Assembly: GCF_029953635.1 (NCBI RefSeq)
Contig: NZ_CP124543.1
Location: 471,455-535,454, forward strand
Direction of reading: 5' to 3'
From: Halotia branconii CENA392
Lineage (GTDB): Bacteria > Cyanobacteriota > Cyanobacteriia > Cyanobacteriales > Nostocaceae
Length of the DNA stretch: 64,000 bases
Shown: positions 53,897-63,376 of the stretch, piece after piece
Layout: the number at the start of each line of letters is the position of its first letter
Position numbering within the stretch: position 1 is the first letter of the stretch
Made by a program: the position numbers and the translations under genes
Notes under the pieces: generated by a model
What the model was told of the DNA's origin: nothing
What the model saw: the letters and a program-made list of their open reading frames with translations, nothing else
Databases searched by the model: none

Positions 53897-54949
53897 AGGC
53901 AGTCAAAGAACGCGTGTCAATTCCTACCCTAGCGCAGACTGTCGATATTTTATGCAGCTATATGTATTTAGCTTTAGGTAATTTTTAGCAAAGATTTGCT
54001 TACATTTAGGATGAAGCTATAGTCTAGTGCTAAATGCCATATAGGAAAGCGATCGCCAACCGTCAAAAGTGCTAAACTGAGATTAAATTCCTCCTTAGCA
54101 TCACCCAAAGGAGGGAAAATAAGAGGTCACTGGCGCTAGATTGTAAACAATCTGAAAAAATTCAGGGAATATTACTCAGATGGGGAAAGCAATACCTGGA
54201 AAACTTCAGTGCCAAGTATCTCCAGATGTTTAGCGTAAATTTACTATGCTTGGGGATCAAGGTTGTCAGCAAAACGATTGAGTATTACAACAATTTTCTT
54301 ATGACTCTGCAAATTGAGTTTCTGGGGAAAATTTTACTTCGGTTGTTGTAGAACTGAAGGAAGTTTTAACAGTGAACATTAAACAGTAATGTATTTGGGT
54401 TGGAACTTCCCGACTGAATCAGTGAATAGTCAAAAGTAATAACTGATAACTGATTTAATAATTACTGGCTAAAAGTATACAAATAGCAGTAAATTTGTGC
54501 TTGTAGCACATTTAACTAGTCAGGTAAAAGGGAAACGTTTCTCGGTAAGCCTACTAAAGCTACACAAAGTCCTAGAACTTCTGTAGTTGTGGTTGGGACA
54601 TTTAATTGTCTACACATAACTTGCATGTGACTAACATCTAGCTCAGTCAGCGCTTGCTTTCTGTCCAAGTAGAAAATTTTTCATTTATTACCTTGGAAAC
54701 AAAGTTGTAACTTAAGAAAAATTAGGACTTATATTCAAGAGCCGAAGTGTTTTTTGGAGATGAGATGAGTAAAAAGCAAGTAAAAGGCCGAAAAAGATGT
54801 ATATCATGTGAAAAACGCAGATCTGATAGGAGTATGAAGAATCTAAAATAGATATTAAATTGAAAAAAGAACGACCATCGACAACTGTCAGTCCATTTTA
54901 CTTTCTGCAAAGCGTCGCCAGGTTGTTACCAGTGCTGAAACACGATTAC
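53897..54949. other. Long non-coding region upstream of sasA
   Basis: This gap of about 1 kb has no convincing gene on either strand. Only short palindromes are visible (for example GATTGT-AACAATC near 54141). It should hold the promoters of the SLH lipoprotein gene and of sasA. The sasA frame is open back to a TTG at 54860, but family comparison favours the ATG at 54950. Confidence 0.5.
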
Positions 54950-56137
54950 ATGCAAGTTTCCCAGGATCAGCCTATTTATTCTGAGGCTCCACTCCAGCTA
55001 TTGCTGTTCATCGATGGACGGCCTAAGTCACGACAACAAGTACAGCGAATACGTGCTTACTTAAAAGAATTGCAGGCTGAGTATAATTTTGAACTTCAAA
55101 TTATTGATGTCGGGCAACAACCATATTTGGCGGAACACTTTAAATTGGTAGCAACGCCAGCTTTAATTAAAATTCACCCAGAGCCTAGACAGGTTTTAGC
55201 TGGGAGTAATATCATTGCTCAATTGAAAAATTGGTGGCCACGCTGGCAAACAGCTGTTGATGCCTACTTAAAATTGCAAGAAGACTTACAAGGACGTATT
55301 GATGACAATAGTCGAATATCTTCTCCCAAATCAACAATCCGTTCTGTTGCTGTTTCTGCGGAACTCATGCGTCTGTCAGACGAAATTTTTCGTTTAAAAC
55401 AGGAAAAAGATAAACTCCAGGAACAATTGCAATTTAAAGATAGAGTAATTGCTATGCTGGCACATGACCTCCGCAATCCTCTAACGGCTGCGGCGATCGC
55501 CATAGAAACCCTTCAATCTAATTACAATATAGAAACAGGAAATTTTCAGCGCTTAAAACCAACAATGACAGCGCATTTATTAAAACAAGCCCGCAATCAA
55601 ACCAAAACAATTGACCGGATGATTGCCGATCTTTTACAAGTAGGTCGAGGCAACGATACAGAGTTGCCTATATTACCGCAAAAAATGGAACTAGGCCAAC
55701 TCTGTTTTGATGTATTAGAGGAATTACGCGATCGCTACACCGCTAAATCCCAAAAAATGGAGACAGATATACCCCAGGACTTACCTTATGTATATGCCGA
55801 TCAAGAACGTATACGTCAGGTGTTGGTGAATCTGTTAGATAATGCCATTAAATACACACCAGAAGGTGGCAAAATTAGTATTGCTGGGTTGCATCGCACT
55901 ACTCAAAAAGTTCAGTTTAGTATCGGCGATAACGGCCCTGGTATTCCTCTAGAAAATCGCGATCGCATTTTTGAAAACCATTTCCGTCTGCAACGAGATG
56001 AAAAAACAGAAGGCTACGGCATTGGTCTTTGTTTATGTCAACGTATTGTTAGGGCACACTACGGTCAAATTTGGGTAGACACTGCCCCCAATGGGGGAGC
56101 ATGGTTCCACTTCACTTTGCCAGTGTATCCCTCTTAG
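54950..56137 (+). CDS. sasA: Circadian clock histidine kinase SasA
   Basis: From ATG 54950 the protein is 395 aa. The N-terminal KaiB-like thioredoxin domain (about 12-100; [21 protein letters not shown] and [20 protein letters not shown]) binds KaiC. A coiled linker follows, then the dimerisation/phosphoacceptor domain with His172 in [12 protein letters not shown], and the ATPase with N box [17 protein letters not shown]1 DNGPGIPL and G2 GYGIGLCL. It passes phosphate from the KaiC rhythm to RpaA to drive circadian gene expression. kai genes and rpaA are not in the window. Length and all boxes are normal. Confidence 0.95.
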   Translation: MQVSQDQPIYSEAPLQLLLFIDGRPKSRQQVQRIRAYLKELQAEYNFELQIIDVGQQPYLAEHFKLVATPALIKIHPEPRQVLAGSNIIAQLKNWWPRWQTAVDAYLKLQEDLQGRIDDNSRISSPKSTIRSVAVSAELMRLSDEIFRLKQEKDKLQEQLQFKDRVIAMLAHDLRNPLTAAAIAIETLQSNYNIETGNFQRLKPTMTAHLLKQARNQTKTIDRMIADLLQVGRGNDTELPILPQKMELGQLCFDVLEELRDRYTAKSQKMETDIPQDLPYVYADQERIRQVLVNLLDNAIKYTPEGGKISIAGLHRTTQKVQFSIGDNGPGIPLENRDRIFENHFRLQRDEKTEGYGIGLCLCQRIVRAHYGQIWVDTAPNGGAWFHFTLPVYPS

Positions 56138-56334
56138 TCAATGGTCAAATCAATTAAAAATTAAAAATGTAAAATTAAGAATTAAAGACAATTAGTGGAG
56201 GCTTTGACTCGTACTCCTACGGCGAAGCGAGCTACGCGTAGCGTCTCCGTAATAAGCTTGATATATCTAGGTTTCAGCAGTTTTTAGCCTCCAAAATATC
56301 AAAGTCCCACTGACAACTGATAACTAATAAACAC
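56138..56334. repeat. Repeat-rich gap between convergent sasA and the GGDEF gene
   Basis: It contains AATTAAA-type units (about 56150-56185) and a dispersed palindromic repeat at about 56215-56253 (CTACGGCGAAGCGAGCTACG and CGTAGCGTCTCCGTA). No gene. Confidence 0.6.
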
Positions 56335-57357
56335 TCAATTAAGAACAATGCGATCGCGCCCTTCTGCTTTAGCGCGATAAAGTGCTGTGTCTGCCGTCAC
56401 AATTAAATTTAAAGGTGAAGATTCCCAAGTAGGAATAATAGTAGATACTCCTATACTGAGGGTGACAGACTGACTTACCGTAGATCCACTGTGAGCAATT
56501 TGTAAATTTCTAACTCCCGCTTGTATTGCCTTAGCAACATGAATTGCACCCTCTGCATGAGTATATGGCATAATCACAGCAAATTCCTCACCACCATAAC
56601 GTGCCACTAAATCTTGATGTTTTTGTGCCTTATGGCTTAAAACAGCGCCTACCTTTTGTAAGCAGAGATCGCCAGCCGGATGGCCATATTGATCGTTGTA
56701 AAATTTAAAGAAATCTATGTCGCATAAAATTAACGACAGGGGAGACCCCTCCTGTGCCAAATTAATCCACTGTGTATTTAGATAATCGTCAAAGCGACGA
56801 CGATTAGCCAACCCCGTTAAGCCATCAACGTTAGCTAGTTGCTGTAAAGCCAAGTTTGCCTCTTCTAACTGTTTATATACTTGCCCTTGCTGCAACAATT
56901 GTCGTAACCGCTGGCGCAACACCGCCCAGTGAATTGGTTTAGTGACATAATCTGTCGCCCCTGCCTCAAAAGCACGGTCTACAGAATGTTCATCATCTAA
57001 ACTTGTGATCATCAGTATCGGAGTACGTCCCCATAACTTTGAAATTACGGTATTACCCAAGCCAGAGTCAGTATCTAAGCTGGCAAGTGCTGACATCAAA
57101 TTATTTTTAGCAATTTGGAGTAAATGTTTACAACAAGTAAACCCATCCATCACAGGCATGACAGCATCTAGCAAAACTATATCTGGTTTGACATTCTCAT
57201 AAGCATCTAAACACTGCTTACCATCAGTAACCTCAACTACACGATAGCCTTCTTGTTCCATAGCTTTACGCAACAGCACTCGGATGGCCTTGTCATCATC
57301 AGCCACCAGAATTACTGGAGGTTGTTTAGAAAGAGAAAATGGGCTTATGCCTGACAT
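56335..57357 (-). CDS. Response regulator with GGDEF diguanylate cyclase domain
   Basis: From ATG 57357 the protein is 340 aa: a receiver (VILVADDDKAIRVLL, phosphoacceptor Asp in DIVLLDAVMPVMDG, Lys in VTKPIHW) with an insertion between strands 3 and 4 (about residues 85-107), and a GGDEF domain with active site ARYGGEEFAVIMPY. It should make c-di-GMP from GTP when phosphorylated. The inhibitory I site, RxxD five residues before GGEEF, reads KHQD, so product inhibition may be weak. An in-frame ATG 135 nt upstream exists, but the extra residues do not look like part of the domain. Confidence 0.9.
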   Translation of the reverse strand: MSGISPFSLSKQPPVILVADDDKAIRVLLRKAMEQEGYRVVEVTDGKQCLDAYENVKPDIVLLDAVMPVMDGFTCCKHLLQIAKNNLMSALASLDTDSGLGNTVISKLWGRTPILMITSLDDEHSVDRAFEAGATDYVTKPIHWAVLRQRLRQLLQQGQVYKQLEEANLALQQLANVDGLTGLANRRRFDDYLNTQWINLAQEGSPLSLILCDIDFFKFYNDQYGHPAGDLCLQKVGAVLSHKAQKHQDLVARYGGEEFAVIMPYTHAEGAIHVAKAIQAGVRNLQIAHSGSTVSQSVTLSIGVSTIIPTWESSPLNLIVTADTALYRAKAEGRDRIVLN

Positions 57358-57796
57358 GAGTTGCGTTCCACAGAAAATGAAAGTATCGGGTAGAGACAGA
57401 CCAGAACCTGGCACTCGTAGCCAAATTGCTTGTGAAAAAGAGTTGTTTACATTTAGAACCTTACTCAAAGGTCTTATTTGATAGAAGACCAATGAAACAC
57501 TAATGGTAAGTGAAACAATTGCTCATTTGTTACTAGACGGCAAGAATTAGATAGAGTATCCTTGCAAAATTCACATAATTTTTAAGTGTTCGATGCCACT
57601 AATCATTGGTTTAAAAATTTGTCTAACCAGGAAATTTCAGAAATATTTTGAAAATGTTCTCCGATGCGATTGCATAGAAAAAATTTTTTCTGCATGAGAG
57701 TTACAATTTTTAGCCAAAGTGTGTCTGCCTTCATAGCCTTCTGCTGTTGGACAATAAATTGCTCAATTGTTTGGAGTCGAAAAAAAGATAGATAAC

Positions 57797-57973
57797 TATA
57801 GGACTCATATTTGATTTGGAGAAAAAACTTAGTACACCCTTAAATCCCTTTTTTCCTGCGATGCACTGAGTTTCGACTGCGCTCAACTACCGCGTAGCCG
57901 AAGTGTTTTCCGTTAAGAGTTCCCCGTTCCCTCCCTACGCAAATATGTTCATTAATCAAATCGGATTGATATA
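57797..57973. mobile_element. MITE-like repeat, copy 1
   Basis: The left end is TATAGGACTCATATTTGATT and the right end, read in reverse, is TATATCAATCCGATTTGATT. The centre includes GCGATGCACTGAG, an added TTTCGACTGCGCTCAACTAC block, then GCGTAGCCGAAGTG. It matches copy 2 at 58134-58274. Confidence 0.65.
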
Positions 57974-58133
57974 AGTTGCATAAACTATTTATTTAAAATT
58001 CAAAAGTAATGTTTACCTTTTGACGGCTTTGGTAGAAAATGCTACTCTTATATTTCCCCAATCGTATAGTGTAATTGCAATTTTGAAGCAAACTGAGCAA
58101 AACTTTAAATGTATACCTCAATTCTTTACTTTA

Positions 58134-58274
58134 TATAGGACTCATATTTGATTTTTGAAAAAATTCAGTACACCTCAAAGAGCCTTGTTCCCTGTTCCCT
58201 GCGATGCACTGAGCGTAGCCGAAGTGTTCCCTGCTTATACAAGTAATTTCACCAAATCAAACCGGATTCCTATA
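58134..58274. mobile_element. MITE-like repeat, copy 2
   Basis: The left end is TATAGGACTCATATTTGATT and the right end, read in reverse, is TATAGGAATCCGGTTTGATT, giving 20-bp imperfect terminal inverted repeats. It shares AGTACACC and GCGATGCACTGAGCGTAGCC with copy 1 but lacks the 21-bp internal block. TA at both tips would suit an IS630/Tc1-type parent. Confidence 0.7.
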
Positions 58275-58936
58275 GTTACTTTAGATACATTCTGAGGATA
58301 ATATAAGCAGTTAGCAAACTGCAATCCGAAAATAACTAATACTCAATCTTGTTGTGACTAGACTGTAACTCATTTAGAGTCATTGCCAGCCTTGAACATA
58401 CTCATATTTAGGGGTAATTACATAACTTACATCAACTTAATATTAAGTTGCGTGCAAAACTTGATTATCTGGTTACTGCTCGTACCATTTTTTTATAGTT
58501 TTAGACTAAAAATGAATAAAGCCCAGTTATTTTGGGAATTTAATTTAAAATCTCTATTTCAACCTGATAAAATGCTCAAATAAGTCACAATTCCTTTTGG
58601 TTAAGCTGTCTTAGTCGTTAAAGATTCACCTAATCAAGATAGACAACTTTTTTTAAACGAACTTGTATTGCTTAAAATGAGATAAAAAGATTAAATGAAG
58701 TTTAATCTACTTCTCTATAAAAATTCTCATGATCTACGCATGGACTACGATTTCACATCATTGCAAGCAAAGCAAAGTAATCGCAAAGGCTTAGTTTTTC
58801 ATTATGAGTGCATCAGTCCTAAATTAGGATTAGATTGGCTAGTCAAAACTAAATTTATGTATTATTATGCCAGATAATCAATCAATTACTTTTAAAGATA
58901 TTGGCCGAAATCAAACTCTATTTAGGTTTAGAATAA

Positions 58937-59197
58937 ATGCCAGATTCATTAATGTATCAACAAGATAATTTTGTTGTTCTAGAAACAAACCAACCAGAAC
59001 AATTCCTGACATCATCAGAATTATTAGAAAAACTGAAAACTGTTTTGCAAAAAATTAATTCCCAGGATTTACCACCAGATTTACACAAATTTGATTCTGC
59101 GGAAGCTCAAGCACAATATTTAATAGACACAAGTTGTGAGTTAGACATTAGTCCTGGAGAATATTTACAGTGGTATGCAGTACGTATGGAAAAGTAA
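58937..59197 (+). CDS. CRR7-family protein (chlororespiratory reduction 7)
   Basis: The 86-aa protein matches the CRR7 family of cyanobacteria and chloroplasts. The recognisable segment is DSAEAQAQYLIDTSCELDISPGEYLQWYAVRMEK at the C-terminal end. In plants CRR7 is needed for assembly of the NDH-1 complex in cyclic electron flow; a similar role here is likely but inferred. There is no membrane segment. It is a single gene, convergent with the DUF2854 gene. Confidence 0.75.
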   Translation: MPDSLMYQQDNFVVLETNQPEQFLTSSELLEKLKTVLQKINSQDLPPDLHKFDSAEAQAQYLIDTSCELDISPGEYLQWYAVRMEK

Positions 59198-59252
59198 TCT
59201 CTTAGTCAAGAGCCAATAGTAATTTAAAACAAAACTATTGACTTTTAATTAA

Positions 59253-59804
59253 TTATTCTTGTTTAGCAGTAATTAATGCTAGCTCAATTTTATTTTCATT
59301 TGGTTGCGTTATTTTAACTTCTACTCCTGGGCCAAAATATTTGGTCATTTTTTCCTGCTTTTCCTGCCAGTCGTTAATGGATATACGCGGCGAATCAAAT
59401 TCTAAAATCAAGGTATAAGCGCCATTAACTTCTGTTTCTCGTAAACCTGTAACTATTGGTCGTTCTTCATCTGTAGGACTCAGATTCAGAAAAGATAAAG
59501 CCCTATCTAAATGCGCCTCTTGACCATAGCAATATCTAGTAATATCTTTGCGAATTTTATTTTGAGTCACAGTTGCTTGCTGTTTTCGCAAGAGCAATAC
59601 TGACGGCGTTGTAGCTTGGCTGAAGGGTACAGGCTTCATCTCATTGGCTTTGAGTGCCAATCCTCCCAGTAGTAGAGGAAAACCGTAAAAAAATCCTACA
59701 AGGTTTAGTGTGGCATTATTAGCAGCGTAGGCAACGAAACCAATAATGGTTAATATGCTGCCGACGGTTAAACCGAGTGTTCCCAAAGAGATTTGGCGTA
59801 ACAT
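59253..59804 (-). CDS. DUF2854 membrane protein
   Basis: The 183-aa protein has two N-terminal membrane helices (LGLTVGSILTIIGFVAYAA and LNLVGFFYGFPLLLGGLAL) and a soluble C-terminal domain (DITRYCYGQEAHLDRALSFLNLSPTDEERP, then KMTKYFGPGVEVKI). This matches DUF2854, found in cyanobacteria and plastids of plants, with no established function. The start ATG gives MLRQISLGTLGLTVG. It is convergent with the CRR7 gene. Confidence 0.8.
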   Translation of the reverse strand: MLRQISLGTLGLTVGSILTIIGFVAYAANNATLNLVGFFYGFPLLLGGLALKANEMKPVPFSQATTPSVLLLRKQQATVTQNKIRKDITRYCYGQEAHLDRALSFLNLSPTDEERPIVTGLRETEVNGAYTLILEFDSPRISINDWQEKQEKMTKYFGPGVEVKITQPNENKIELALITAKQE

Positions 59805-60165
59805 GAGCTGAGGATAGTATAGACTTTTAATATATCAGTTTTATTATCATCGGCTATAAATAACAACTTAGGGAAGAGCAATAACTCAGAACCTGAGATT
59901 TATCAATAAACTTACCTAGCATAGTAGAGGAGAAAAAAGCAGACTATTAAAAACAGTAAAGAAGCCCATAACATAAGTCTTTTGAACGCTAGTGACGCTC
60001 GCAGGTTCGCTACCGCTTTGCCAACGCTCAAATTGGGGAACCCATCAACGCGACAGGCTGCTTTTGACTTTTGCGCAACAGTACTAGGTTAAGCTAGGAG
60101 ATACAAGCCTTACCTTTTTTAAGTTAACTTTAAATTTGAAGATATTTAGGGGTTGAAAGAAAAAA
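59805..60165. other. Intergenic region with a repeat fragment
   Basis: No gene. At about 59995-60062 there is a GC-rich dispersed-repeat fragment (CGCAGGTTCGCTACCGCTTT and CTCAAATTGGGGAACCC). The rest is AT-rich and should carry the promoter of the 59-aa protein gene. Confidence 0.5.
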
Positions 60166-60345
60166 ATGGATTTACAGACTATAAAAGAACGAATTGCCGT
60201 AGTTCAAAATAAACGCGAATACTTGCTCAGCCTTTTAGAACAACCTAACTTAGGAGTTTTGAGAGTTGATGTAAATCAAGCTCTAGAAGAACTCGATGAG
60301 TTAGTTGACGAATTTAAACGCACCATTCCCGAAACTGGAAATTAA
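60166..60345 (+). CDS. Small conserved-looking helical protein, 59 aa
   Basis: The frame encodes MDLQTIKERIAVVQNKREY, then LLSLLEQPNLGVLRVDVNQA and LEELDELVDEFKRTIPETGN. It is almost entirely predicted helix with a coiled-coil-like heptad pattern. An AGGGG sequence (60149-60153) lies 12 nt before the ATG and could serve for ribosome binding. Composition and codon use look like a real gene. I recognise no functional family. It is convergent with the response regulator gene downstream. Confidence 0.65.
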   Translation: MDLQTIKERIAVVQNKREYLLSLLEQPNLGVLRVDVNQALEELDELVDEFKRTIPETGN

Positions 60346-60488
60346 TTAAGCAGTATTAGGGGCAGAAATACAATTAAGTGGAATCGTCAATTGGCGGTTC
60401 CACCGATGCTTATTAAGAATGCAATAATTTTCGTTTTCTCAAGTCTAGCTAATATTGTGATAATCAACCCGCAACTTTGCAGCATAAT

Positions 60489-60905
60489 TTATCCTACGAC
60501 AGAAGCGTCTTTTGAACGCTTTCCTAGCTGCTTTACCAAAGCGATGAGTTCAGTCGTTGAGACATCTTTCTTACAAACATCATCAAAATTAGGCATTGCT
60601 TGTGTCTGTACAAAACTCATGTCTTCTACTGAAGAGTAAGCTAATATTTGAGTTTGTGGAGAAATAGCTTTAATATGGCTAGAAGCACTCCAGCCATCCA
60701 TGACTGGCATCTGTAAATCTAAAACAATCACATCAGGGTGATGGCGTTTCACCATTTCAATAGCTTCTTGACCATTACTAGCTAACCCTACTACTTGAAT
60801 ATTTTCCTGACAAGAAAAAGCTAATTGTAAGGTTAAACGAGTTAACTCGTGATCATCTGCGACTAGAACACGCAACGTAGAAAACTCACAGGATAACATT
60901 AACAT
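60489..60905 (-). CDS. Single-domain response regulator
   Basis: The 138-aa protein is one receiver domain of the NarL/FixJ type: VLVADDHELTRLTLQLAF, phosphoacceptor Asp in DVIVLDLQMPVMDGWSA, and Lys in DVCKKDVSTTELI. No DNA-binding output domain follows, so it works through partner proteins. The start could be any of several Met near the N-terminus (MLMLSCEFSTLRVLV). It lies alone, about 200 bp downstream of ppk1 on the same strand with an AT-rich gap. Confidence 0.88.
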   Translation of the reverse strand: MLMLSCEFSTLRVLVADDHELTRLTLQLAFSCQENIQVVGLASNGQEAIEMVKRHHPDVIVLDLQMPVMDGWSASSHIKAISPQTQILAYSSVEDMSFVQTQAMPNFDDVCKKDVSTTELIALVKQLGKRSKDASVVG

Positions 60906-61111
60906 TCAAGGGAAAGAAAATAATTAAGAACGATAACTTCATATAGTTTAAGGGAACAAGCACCAGCAATCACTCTATCTTATGGATGAATACATTGTCT
61001 TTTATCTATAGAGATTGATTAATAAACTTGTGAATAAATTTGAGTTTGCTAAAAACTCAACTTGAATTTAGTTGTCTGTATAAGAAAAACTTTTTTAATA
61101 TCAATCAAATT

Positions 61112-63277
61112 TTAGACTATGCCTGTTGAACGTAATGCCATATTCATGAGGGTTTTTTGAGAGTTAGTTTCTGGACTATCCTCATGGGTTTGACGTTGGA
61201 CATAACTGCCATCAGGTTGTAAATCCCACGCTTGACGGTTATCTGCTAACATAATTCCCATAATTTCTTGCAAATCTTTGGCAATGTCTGAGTCTTTAAC
61301 TAAGGTGATTACTTCTACTCTGCGGTCTAGGTTACGACGCATCCAGTCAGCACTGCCAATATAAATTTCTTCTTGTTCGTTGTTATAGAAATAAAAAATT
61401 CGGGAGTGTTCTAAAAATCGACCGATAATGCTGATGACGCGAATATTTTCACTAACATCTTTGAGTCCAGGACGCAAACAGCAAATACCCCGAATAATTA
61501 AATCAATTTGTACTCCAGCGCGGGAAGCTTCGTATAAAGTAGTAATAATTTGTGGGTCAACTAAAGAGTTCATTTTGGCAACAATGCGCCCAGAAAACCC
61601 ATTTTGGACATTCTCCATTTCACGATGAATTAATGATAAAAAGCGATCGCGCATATTTACAGGTGCAACCAGCAACTCTCGATAAGACTTTTGCAGAGAA
61701 TAGCCTGTTAAAAAATTAAATATATCTGTAATATCAGCACCCAATTCTTCCCGACAGCTAAATAATCCTAAGTCTGTATACAGTCGCGCTGTTTTGGGAT
61801 TATAGTTGCCAGTGCCAATATGCACATAACGACGCATCCGATCTTTTTCTCGCCGCACCACTAAAACAATTTTGCTATGGGTTTTGAGACCAACTAAACC
61901 ATAGACAACATGAACGCCAACTCTTTCTAAACGTCTCGCCCAGTAAATATTATTTTCTTCGTCAAACCGGGCTTTTAATTCGACTAATACAGATACTTGT
62001 TTTCCATTTTCGGCAGCAGCAATTAAGGCGTTAACTATAGGCGAATCTCCTGAAGTCCGGTAAAGAGTCATCTTAATCGCTAACACATTCGGATCGTGAG
62101 CAGCATGGGTAATAAATCGTACTACTGTTGCTGAGAATGATTGATAAGGATGGTGAACCAGCAAATCCTTTTCCCGAATCACAGCAAAAAAATCCTTACC
62201 TTCTTCCATATCCAAGGCATCTGGACTTAAACTCGGCTCTTTTAGCCGTTGCAGACGGGAATGGACTACAGACTGGCGTGGTGGATCTTTGAGTTCTGGC
62301 AATGGTAATGCCATGAAATACATTAAATCCCGCAGTCCTAAAAGACCATCTACTTCATAAACATCACTTTCTGTCAATTCTAAATCTTGCAACAATCTAG
62401 AACGGATGGCTTCAGGAGTCTGGGATTGAATTTCTAGCCTAACTGGAGTTCCACCCATGCGGCGTTTTCGCAGTTCTTGCTCGATCGCTAGCAATAAATC
62501 ATCGGCTTCATCTTCTTCTAAAGCCAAATCAGCATCGCGGGTAATCCGGAAAGGATGATATTCTTGAATATTCATTCCCGGAAATAAAGACTCTAGATTG
62601 TGAGCGATCGCCTGTTCTAAAGGTACACCTGTCCAGTTAACGGGTTGTTCGTTTTCCTGAATCCCTAACTCTGGGGGTAAAGGCAAAAATCGCGGCAAAA
62701 CGCTAGGGACTTTGACTCTAGCAAAAAATTCTTCTTCGGTATCGGGGTTTTTGACCACAACTGCCAAATTCAAGCTGAGATTGGAAATGTAGGGAAAGGG
62801 ATGGCTAGGGTCAACAGCCAAAGGAGTTAAAACCGGAAATATTTGGTCTTCATAGTAATTATCCAAATAAGTCCGCTGTTTTTGAGACAAATTAATGTAA
62901 TCGAGGATATGAATCCCGTGACTTGCTAATAGCGGTTGTAATGCTTGGTCAAAATGTTGGTGCTGTTTTGTTATCTGAGGAACGAGGGTAGACCGAATAT
63001 CATCTAACTGTTGTTGTGGTGTCCGTCCATCGGGAGTTAACTGGCTAACTTTTGCTTCTACCTGTTGTTTCAAAGCCGCAACCCGCACCATGAAGAACTC
63101 ATCTAAGTTGGAACTAAATATTGCCAAAAACTTGAGCCTTTCAAGTAGTGGCGTTCTGGGGTCACAGGCTTCATGTAATACCCGATTGTTAAACTCTAAC
63201 CAGCTTAACTCGCGGTTAAGATAATATTGTGGATCGTTCAAATTGATGGGAGTAGCGCTCTTTTTCGATTTCGGCAT
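61112..63277 (-). CDS. ppk1: Polyphosphate kinase 1
   Basis: The 721-aa protein matches PPK1 in length and domain order: the N-terminal domain begins YYLNRELSWLEFNNRVLHEA, then the catalytic phospholipase-D-like halves with VHHPYQSF, KMTLYRTSGDSP, the active-site histidine region LKTHSKIVLVVRREKDRMRRYVHIGTGNYNPKTARLYTD, and IYIGSADWMRRNLDRRVEV. It polymerises ATP gamma-phosphate into polyphosphate. Together with the pst operon it covers phosphate capture and storage, though it is not near it. No Pho box is evident at its start. Confidence 0.96.
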   Translation of the reverse strand: MPKSKKSATPINLNDPQYYLNRELSWLEFNNRVLHEACDPRTPLLERLKFLAIFSSNLDEFFMVRVAALKQQVEAKVSQLTPDGRTPQQQLDDIRSTLVPQITKQHQHFDQALQPLLASHGIHILDYINLSQKQRTYLDNYYEDQIFPVLTPLAVDPSHPFPYISNLSLNLAVVVKNPDTEEEFFARVKVPSVLPRFLPLPPELGIQENEQPVNWTGVPLEQAIAHNLESLFPGMNIQEYHPFRITRDADLALEEDEADDLLLAIEQELRKRRMGGTPVRLEIQSQTPEAIRSRLLQDLELTESDVYEVDGLLGLRDLMYFMALPLPELKDPPRQSVVHSRLQRLKEPSLSPDALDMEEGKDFFAVIREKDLLVHHPYQSFSATVVRFITHAAHDPNVLAIKMTLYRTSGDSPIVNALIAAAENGKQVSVLVELKARFDEENNIYWARRLERVGVHVVYGLVGLKTHSKIVLVVRREKDRMRRYVHIGTGNYNPKTARLYTDLGLFSCREELGADITDIFNFLTGYSLQKSYRELLVAPVNMRDRFLSLIHREMENVQNGFSGRIVAKMNSLVDPQIITTLYEASRAGVQIDLIIRGICCLRPGLKDVSENIRVISIIGRFLEHSRIFYFYNNEQEEIYIGSADWMRRNLDRRVEVITLVKDSDIAKDLQEIMGIMLADNRQAWDLQPDGSYVQRQTHEDSPETNSQKTLMNMALRSTGIV

Positions 63278-63376
63278 GGCGATCGCAGGGTAGCCAGGTG
63301 TAGCCCAGACAACTGGAGAACAATAAATATAGTAGATGAAATCGGGCGATCGCTTCTAGCCCTAGATTATACATAT

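Larger units (their letters stand above)
57358..58936. other. Long non-coding region with two MITE-like repeats
   Basis: No supported gene in about 1.5 kb. It holds two related repeats (57797-57973 and 58134-58274), described separately. Two short open frames (58383-58583, 66 codons, hydrophobic centre; 58695-58877, 60 codons) match nothing I know and have no other support. The remainder is AT-rich. Confidence 0.5.

Noticed and set aside
54722..54910. 62-codon minus-strand frame upstream of sasA
   Set aside because: Phe/Ser-rich content typical of AT-rich non-coding DNA, overlapping the sasA 5' region.
58383..58877. Two short frames of 66 and 60 codons in the long gap before the CRR7 gene
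   Set aside because: No recognisable family, AT-rich composition like the surrounding non-coding sequence, and no operon context; not listed as genes.
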